In this document: piece by piece, positions 57,549 through 64,000 of the stretch | How positions within the stretch are numbered: position 1 is the stretch's first letter | Layout of the letters: each line of letters starts with the position of its first letter | Assembly: GCA_963691705.1 (NCBI GenBank) | Contig: OY829541.1 | Coordinates: 42,301,661-42,365,660 of the forward strand | Direction of reading: 5' to 3' | Length of the DNA stretch: 64,000 bases | From: Viola odorata | Lineage: Eukaryota > Streptophyta > Magnoliopsida > Malpighiales > Violaceae | Translations under genes and position numbers: made by a program | Notes under the pieces: model-generated | Databases searched by the model: none | The model's input: the letters and a program-made list of their open reading frames with translations, nothing else | What the model was told of the DNA's origin: nothing

Positions 57549-58751
57549 GTACGTTATTCGTCGGATTAGATGAAGGGTTATTGCTATTGACATTCCGTGA
57601 AGGTGCTTGAACGTTCGACACACTCTTATTACCATATGTGTGCGGCAAAACCTTAGGTGGATTTTGCGCAACTTGATCACCCTTCCCCCAAAATGTCTTC
57701 TCCCACGGTAGTGTGTTTGTAGCAACTGAAGTAGCATAAGGAACCCTAGTCTTTCTCTATCGCTCAATCTTGATAGCCATGTGTAACATCTCTTGCAAAT
57801 CCGTATAATGCGTTAGCTCCAACACTTTAGCTATTTCCTGATTAAGACCATTAAGGAACCTTGCCATCGTCGCCTCTCTATCCTCAACTACTCGCGCTCT
57901 AGCTAGTGCCATCTCCATCTCATTAAAATATTCACTGACACTCTTACTCCCTTGTGTCATGGTCGATAACCTTTGATGAAGTACCGGGTGAAATAACTAG
58001 GAGCAAAACGCCGCTTCATCAGTGTTTTCATCTCCTCCTAACTTCGAACCGGTCCGACCTCAAGCCTTATCCAATCACTATTGATTTGATCCCACCAATG
58101 AACTGCATAGTCTTGAAATTCCACTAATGCCAACTTGACCTTCTTATCCTTGGATTAGTTGTGACAAAGAAAAATTGATTCAATTTTTCTCTCCCACGCA
58201 AAGTAAGCGTCGGGATCATTTTTTCCCTCAAAAGATGGAATCTTCATCTTAATACTCCAGAGATTGGAGTCAACTTTCTCTTCAACCCTAGGATACCGCT
58301 CATAAGCTCGGTCTTGCCTATCAACATACTCAAACTCACGCTCCTCATACTATGGTGTATGGTGCACTCGGTGTTTAGCCCGTGCGGCATGCACGTAGGT
58401 CTCGCGTCTAGGTGTGATTGGCATATTCTCGCCGCCTTTAATGGGGCCAGTCACGAACCTTATCCCCTCTTCTTCTCCGCCAATATATCCCTCAGGTAGC
58501 CCTCTAAATAAGCATTTTCCTTCTTCTTTCGGAGGATCACCATCATATAAATGTTTCGCGTTTTCCGGATTGAGAACTTGGGAAAAACGAGGGATGGCAG
58601 CCCCTTCTCTTACGGATAACCTATCAACCTTGATCGCGGTCTCTTTATTGGAACACTCCATCTGATCAAGCCTCACTAAAATCTTTTCTAACATCTCGGC
58701 AAGCCCAGGTCTCGCCGTTCTATCTACACCTTTCTCGCCCTCCATTGACAT
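57549..58751 (-). pseudogene. gag of the Gag-protease element
   Basis: Starts MSMEGEKGVDRTARPGL at 58751. Capsid motifs follow: MKIPSFEGKNDPDAYFAWE (about 58240), LVEFQDYAVHWWDQI, LMKRRFAPSYFTRYF, TQGSKSVSEYFNEME, and ARFLNGLNQEIAKVLEL (57870). Stops occur at about 58347, 58155 and 58040, and a frameshift near 57985. The end (NSNNPSSNP) meets the LARD insertion at 57548 and continues in frame-compatible sequence at 48684. Confidence 0.8.
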
Positions 58752-59479
58752 TTCTGAAACTCACAACAAGAAATAGAAAACATAAAATTGCACTAAACCT
58801 AGCACTCCCTCACATTTTTTTCTCTCGTGTTTAAACACTCTATTAATCTCACAAAATCACTCACACTTCCCTGCAATTGTTCACGCGCAAACGTCAATGA
58901 CTGAAGAATTTCAATGGAAAGCTTCCAAAAAGACTCGCAAGGAAAACTAGCTTCAAAATAATTTTTGATGTAAGGTACTTGAGTAATTGCAAAGATCAAA
59001 CAATTAAACAAGTACGCTACTGGAGTAGATTTCAATGTATAGGAATCAAGAAAATCTCAGATTGACTCGAAGCAACTCAAATAATTTGCAAAGCTCGCGA
59101 TTCTTTTTGCTACAGTTCTAGAATTTCTTCTAGTATTTTGTATTTTGTTTCCTTTGCTGTTTCGAATATTTTTTTTTGACTCTTGGAACTAAATAACAAT
59201 TAATTTAAAGACTCTTTTTGGTAATTTTTTTTTTACACTTTTGAACAGAATTATAGACTATAAATCGTAACCACGATTTGTTGAATAAGACGCACACAAA
59301 CAAGATCTAGAACCCTAGATCGACTCGACACACAAATAACTAACACAAGCACATAAGAAGATTGGTTATAGAACGAATAGGAAAAGAACCAATCTCTACA
59401 AGAAAAACAGAAAAGTAAAGATAGATACCAAACCTTGAACGCCTTGAGCTAGTACTTTTTGATCCTAGTTGCTACCAAC
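58752..59479 (-). other. Leader of the Gag-protease element
   Basis: No gene; spans from LTR to gag start. Next to the LTR the minus strand reads GTTGGTAGCAACTAGGATC, a weak match to the initiator-Met primer site. GATCCTAGTTG is repeated on both sides of the LTR junction (59461 and 59487). Confidence 0.5.
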
Positions 59480-60403
59480 TGATATGATCCTAGTTGCGTA
59501 GGATGCGTAACGAGTACTTTTTGATCTAGTTTAAAGGATTGGATTTTGAATGCGGACTAAAATAACTCAACTTGGAAGTTTAACCCTGCTAATAACTTAT
59601 ACTAGTCAACCTAAACGTAACAAGTGAGGTTCTTGTTTCGGATCCTTAACCTTATATTCAACCTGTGAATACCAACCTAGGTGAAACAACACAATGGGGG
59701 TTAGAACTCTCAGTTTTTACCTGCCAATTATTCAAGTGTTCGGACTCAAATAGTAACAAGGTTCAAACTTGAACAATTGAGAAAATCCTCTCTGAATTTA
59801 ATTGATTGAAAAACAATGTAATCTTACAATGAAAAAAGAGGCTCCTTTAAATAGGAAACCCTAAATCCTTACATAAGAAGTCCTACTTCTTCTAATTGAA
59901 CTTCTAATTAATTAATTAAACTAATTATAAATAAATCCAAACTAATTTAATTAATAATAAAGCAACTAATTAGTTTCCTTCTTGGCACAAAAACGGTCTC
60001 TCGTTGGCGTGATCACGCCAAGGCTAGGCGTGATCACGTCATCGCCTGGCATCAACATATTCTCGCGTCTGTTTTGGGCGTTATCACTCCAAGGTTAGGC
60101 GTGATCACGCCAAGGTTGGGCGTTATCACGTCATCGCCTGCATCAATCTTAGCGTTTCTTCTGTTTTGGGCGTGATCACGCCAAGACAAGTCTTGGATCG
60201 TATCAATACCTTCTTCTTCGAAAAGATTCGCCCTCGAATCTTGTTCAATGCCATCTGCTCAAGAAAGCTCCACAAATCCATACTCAATTGCATACTCGCC
60301 AGCGTGCTCATCTTCACCTCGCGCTTGCATCCTCGGTTCGGTAGGTGGTCGTCGTACACCTTGCACATGCAGTGCACTAGGGTTTATCCGAGGATTCGCA
60401 TCA
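59480..60403 (-). repeat. 5' LTR of the Gag-protease element (924 bp)
   Basis: TGATATGATCCTAG...ATTCGCATCA. Contains a run of GGCGTGATCACGCC palindromes at 60006-60019, 60098-60111 and 60169-60182, and damaged ones at 60026, 60077 and 60119. Its start is identical for 11 bases to the LTR of the element at 19288-27179. Confidence 0.85.
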
Positions 60404-60464
60404 CATTGACTTGGTCTCTTGTATTGTACATCCATATTATATATCTGAACTCTTATATACTAGC
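60404..60464. other. Pre-insertion host sequence
   Basis: Sixty-one bases of unassigned AT-rich sequence between two transposon ends; the last five (CTAGC) are the target duplication of the next element. Confidence 0.5.
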
Positions 60465-63334
60465 TGTCGCACCCTTTTTTTTCGATTTTGTGAAAAACAG
60501 GTTCTGGACGGGAATGCGAGACAAGCGTTGGACTCGTCTCACATCATGCAAAATGAAGTCGCCACCCTATTTTTCTAGGTTTAGGGAACCTAATCGTCAT
60601 GGCATAAAAATAAAAATAAAACTAAGGCACGATAGGTCTAAACCAAAGAACAACTGTTCGTGGTCGTATTTATGGACTCGGGAAGGTGTTAGGCACCCGA
60701 GTCACATTCTTAAAAAGGTTACCGACAAGCGAGGTGTTTTAAGAAAAACATTTTGAACATGTAATTTGGGCCCTCAAAGGTGACGTTGCATCTAGCATTT
60801 TTCGTTGGGACATTGCTATTTCCGATCGGGACAGATGGACGGGGTTACCATTTTTTGTTTTCTGGACGAGGTTATCATTTTTCTCTTTGCTAGAGCGGAC
60901 GTTCGCCCTTATCATCGGGCCATGCATGATTAGCTTAAACCAGGTGATTCTATCATGGTAAAACTAACATTGTACGTTTTCATGGATGTACGTATATTTC
61001 GTGTGGGATCGAAGCCACCATACATAGCATTTAACAAAGAGCAATTAATTTCATGGCATAAAAGACAAGTGATTTAAACATGGTATGCATGTGAGTTGAT
61101 TTTAATTTTAGCAATTCTATATGTCATGCATACGATTTTAATTTTAGCAATTCTATATGTCATGCATACGAATGGGTGGTTCTAACGTATTCTACGTGGT
61201 CATGCATTCGATTCAGTTCTGATTTAGCCTTTTTAATAAAACATTCAAGGAAACGTTTAAGATAAGCGTACCTTTTTTTATGAGCCACGATCGACGAACG
61301 ACGAACGATAATAGCGTAGGTATTAATAAGCATACACGAATTTTAACTAATTATCTAATTATTACAAATTGGAGGTCGGAACATCTAATCTAACTAATTA
61401 TTACAACAAGTTGATAATTCTTTAATTATTACAACAAGTCAAGATAATTAATGAAAGAATTTAACTAATTGTTACAACAAGTCAATTAAAATATTATCAT
61501 ATTCACACATTTTTACAACAACTAACAATTAATCATCACATACGAATGATAATAATACATGGAAGTAATACATACAATTTTAATGGGCCAGGCTAGGACC
61601 ATACTTGGATTTCTAGTTTTGGATGACATGCATGCAGGTAATATTTACGAAAGCATTGAATAAGTAAAAGGAGAAAAAAAGTACTTTCGAGCGAAGATAT
61701 AAAGTTTAACCTACAAAGCGAGAGTGTTAGCGATAATTAAAAAAAAATAATGAATAATAAAAACGCATGCAAATATTTAATTTCTAGCAAGCAAGCAAAT
61801 AAATAAACATGGCAAACAAGTAAACAATTTATTTCATACGAGCATACGAACATTTCATATGAGAATCAAAACATGGCATAAAGCAAACAAAGCATCATGT
61901 GAGCATACGAACATATGAGCAATTTACGATGATTAGGCACAAAAATAAAATAAATCATCATACGAAGCATATGAACATTTCATATTAACACATAGAATAA
62001 ATAAACAATTTACAAGCATACGAAAATTTTACTAGGAATTAAACATGAAAGTTTATGAAAAATAAGTGGGTCGAGCCTCTATTTCTCGCCAAAACAGTGG
62101 CTGGCCTTGGGATGAACTCAAGCCCATCACCTTTCCTTTCCTTTTCCCGCGTAAAATCCATCTCCCATTCTTCTTCTTCCTTGCGTCGTCGGTGCCATGG
62201 CCGGGGACCAAGGAAGTTCCAACCCGATGAAACACACCCAAATAAACACAAATAAAACAAGAAACACCACAGCAGTTCAATCAACGCAAAACAGCAAGAG
62301 AATTAACCAAAAACAGTGGCGATTTTAAAGAGAACGAAAACAGGTAATTAAACCAACAATTTAGCAATTAATTAATCCAGGCAATGATCAATTAAATTGA
62401 AGCAAGCATGATGATTTTCACTTGAAAATAGAACATTTAAAATAAGTTTGAGCAATTAATTAATTGATTGAAAGCATAAATGAAAGTTTAAAGGAAAAGC
62501 TAGAGAGAGAAGCTTACTTCCCGGGAGAGCTTAACCAAGAAGGAAGTGCAAGAAATTGGGAGTGAGAGTGAAATTAGGTGCCTTTTTCTTGTTGCTTGAA
62601 GGTCTCAATTTATAGGGAAATATTTGGAGTTAGTTTGGGTATTGTATGGCTGGAAACCAGCGGGGGAGTTGGAAGGATAAGCGTGGTCGGCTTGGTGACC
62701 AATTTAGGGTTTGTGTGGCCAAGGATCGCTGACGGGAGACTTTGTGATGATGGATTGTCGTCGGCGAGGCTAGCTAGGGGGAAATGTGAGGTGATTTTAG
62801 ATAAACATGCATTAATTCGCATTAATGCATGAATTTAGATACGAACGGGATATTTTGGTATGAGCGAAATCGCTTGAAAATGAAAATAAATCCTCACCGA
62901 GAGGAACAAGGTGTGCAGAAAAATAAGAGAAGATAACCAGTATATAGTGAATAAAGGAAAAGTTTGATTTAACGTATTTATTTTCTCGCTCGAAAATGTC
63001 GATGGTTCGAACGCCAAATAAATGCCCTTACGACAAAAAGTGAACGAGACCAAACTAGATGACGCGAAAGAGAAAAATAGTAGGTAATTATCAACTAAAG
63101 AGATTACGCGTTCGATCTACGGTCCGAGGGAACCTACTCAGGACCGATAGAAGTTCGAGCGAAAAGACAGTCGAAAGTACGAAAAAATTAAAAGGACACG
63201 ATATGATATGGAATATTAAACAAACTATCCTAGGACCAAGAATCGATAGAAATTTGACCTAGATGAGTCAATAGATGCGATAAGCGTAAAAATACGTAAA
63301 GTTGTGATAAAAAATCCAAAATCGGGTAGCAACA
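60465..63334 (-). mobile_element. Solo LTR, 2.87 kb, related to the LARD LTRs
   Basis: Termini TGTCGCACCC and TCGGGTAGCAACA match the LARD LTRs, and CTAGC flanks both sides (60460-60464, 63335-63339), a 5-bp duplication. Shared landmarks: AATGAAGTCGCCACCCTATTT, the hairpin at 60675-60703, GGTGACGTTGCATCTAGC and CATGCATGATTA. More diverged than the two LARD LTRs are from each other. No internal region remains. Open frames at 62039-62284 and 62578-62832 are not convincing. Confidence 0.88.
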
Positions 63335-63643
63335 CTAGCGATTAAAAATCAAGAGTAGCTTTATGGCCTAAATGCTGATTGATACTGGTGGAAGCCAAGT
63401 ATGATTCAGGTCATAACTTATTCTATTTTGTTCCTGTGGGTTATTATGTCAACTATTATAGTAAGTGCTTAAAAACTAAGGGATTAGGTATATAACATTA
63501 GTTGTAGGCTGATCTCCTTTTTACAAGGGTCAGCTTGAACAACAGTCTGTTTGTGTATCAGATCAAAATTCATACACACTTATAGTAATCTTCTTTCGCT
63601 GGTTTCTAACACCTTGTACTTTGTTTACACCTGCGCATTTTAG
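63335..63643 (+). other. Intron-like sequence before the B3 exon
   Basis: No coding content recognised; T-rich and ending GCATTTTAG, a fair acceptor. Confidence 0.4.
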
Positions 63644-64000
63644 GTGCTGCCAGTAAAATTTGTGAGAGAATTGCATTTGTGGATCAGATGTAGTGACTCT
63701 TAAGGTAGGCGGGAATGAATGGAAGACGAGATTGGGAAATTGTGGTGGCACGTTTTCACTTCAAGATGGTTGGCAGCAGTTTGCTGATTACTACTCCTTG
63801 AACTTTGGACACGTACTGCATTTCACTTATGAGGGGGACTCCAAGTTTTCTGTCCTTATATTTGATAAGGGTTGCTCTGAGATGCCCTATCCAAAGCTAG
63901 TTGAATATTCTGATGAGTCCATCATCATACTCATAAGTGAAAATTCCGCTGAGACACAAACAACTCAAAGTGAAGATTCTGACCACTCCACCAACTCAAT
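63644..64000 (+). pseudogene. B3-domain (REM-type) protein, partial and frameshifted exon
   Basis: After the acceptor the exon reads VLPVKFVRE, the usual second-exon start of REM/VRN1-type B3 domains. It then shifts by one base (between about 63670 and 63690) to SDVVTLKVGGNEWKTRLGN, GWQQFADYYSLNFGHVLHF, SKFSVLIFDKGCSEMPYP. These are the core strands of a plant B3 DNA-binding domain; such proteins act in the nucleus as transcription factors. An acidic Ser/Thr-rich region follows and runs off the window. The first exon (initiator Met and first strand) is not found nearby. The frameshift suggests a pseudogene, or a one-base sequence error. Confidence 0.75.

Larger units (their letters stand above)
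34136..60403 (-). mobile_element. Gag-protease element lacking RT and integrase; hosts two nested elements
   Basis: Fragments on the minus strand assemble in order: 5' LTR 60403-59480, leader, gag 58751-57549, then after the 48685-57548 insertion 48684-48062, then after the 36043-48056 insertion 36042-34887, and a 3' LTR 34886-34136 lacking about 230 bp. Gag and protease closely resemble those of the element at 19288-27179, but RT, RNase H and integrase are replaced by a different ORF. Without the insertions it is about 5.4 kb. Both elements share the LTR terminus TGATATGATCC (plus strand) and a similar polypurine tract, suggesting shared machinery. Confidence 0.78.

Noticed and set aside
62039..62284. 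Minus-strand frames in the solo LTR
   Set aside because: Purine/pyrimidine-rich LTR sequence; neither frame resembles a protein family.
1..64000. tRNA or rRNA genes
   Set aside because: No cloverleaf-like A/B box pairs or rRNA-like segments were noticed on either strand; a covariance-model scan would be needed to be sure.

Overview
The window is nuclear DNA of a flowering plant, most likely a eudicot. It has GT-AG introns, AT-rich intergenic DNA, plant Ty3/gypsy LTR retrotransposons of several lineages nested in one another, and two recognisable plant gene remnants: a SWEETIE-type HEAT-repeat gene and the start of a REM-type B3-domain gene. All assignments come from reading motifs and repeats by eye; no database search was possible.

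Layout. (1) 1-946: tail and LTR-like remnant of a + strand Ty3/gypsy element. (2) 947-13134: a minus-strand Tat-lineage element, broken off inside its reverse transcriptase at 13134. It keeps pol with two RNase H domains and integrase (10430-13134), a degenerate tandem repeat (9790-10310), and four extra ORFs on the opposite strand (2307-9182). Two of these carry a Transposase_28 / putative gypsy-type domain and coiled coils. (3) 13135-29846: 3' half of a SWEETIE gene on the + strand with decayed splice sites, a frameshift and lost exons, so a pseudogene. One intron holds a complete 7.9-kb minus-strand Ty3/gypsy element (19288-27179, target duplication GATTG). (4) 29847-34135: mostly AT-rich intergenic DNA with a small foldback element and a possible 5' non-coding exon. 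(5) 34136-60403: a nest. The host is a minus-strand Gag-protease element whose RT-RNase H-integrase block is replaced by an unrecognised ~190-residue coding segment. It was split by a 12-kb Athila-like element (36043-48056, TSD AAGGG) and by a large non-autonomous element with 2.6-kb LTRs (48685-57548, TSD GTAC+A/G). The Athila element itself carries a reversed solo LTR in its RNase H (41693-43149, TSD TAAAG). (6) 60465-63334: a solo LTR related to the 2.6-kb LTRs (TSD CTAGC). (7) 63644-64000: exon of a B3 gene, frameshifted near its start and running off the window.

How the parts relate. Almost everything is transposon. The most notable signals are: the defective Gag-protease element, which shares LTR termini and tract design with the autonomous element in the SWEETIE intron and so may be its parasite; the four TATA-led antisense ORFs of the Tat element, one a small protein with a basic patch and an acidic-aromatic tail; and recurring family-specific palindromes in three LTR families, two of which show compensatory base changes that keep the pairing.
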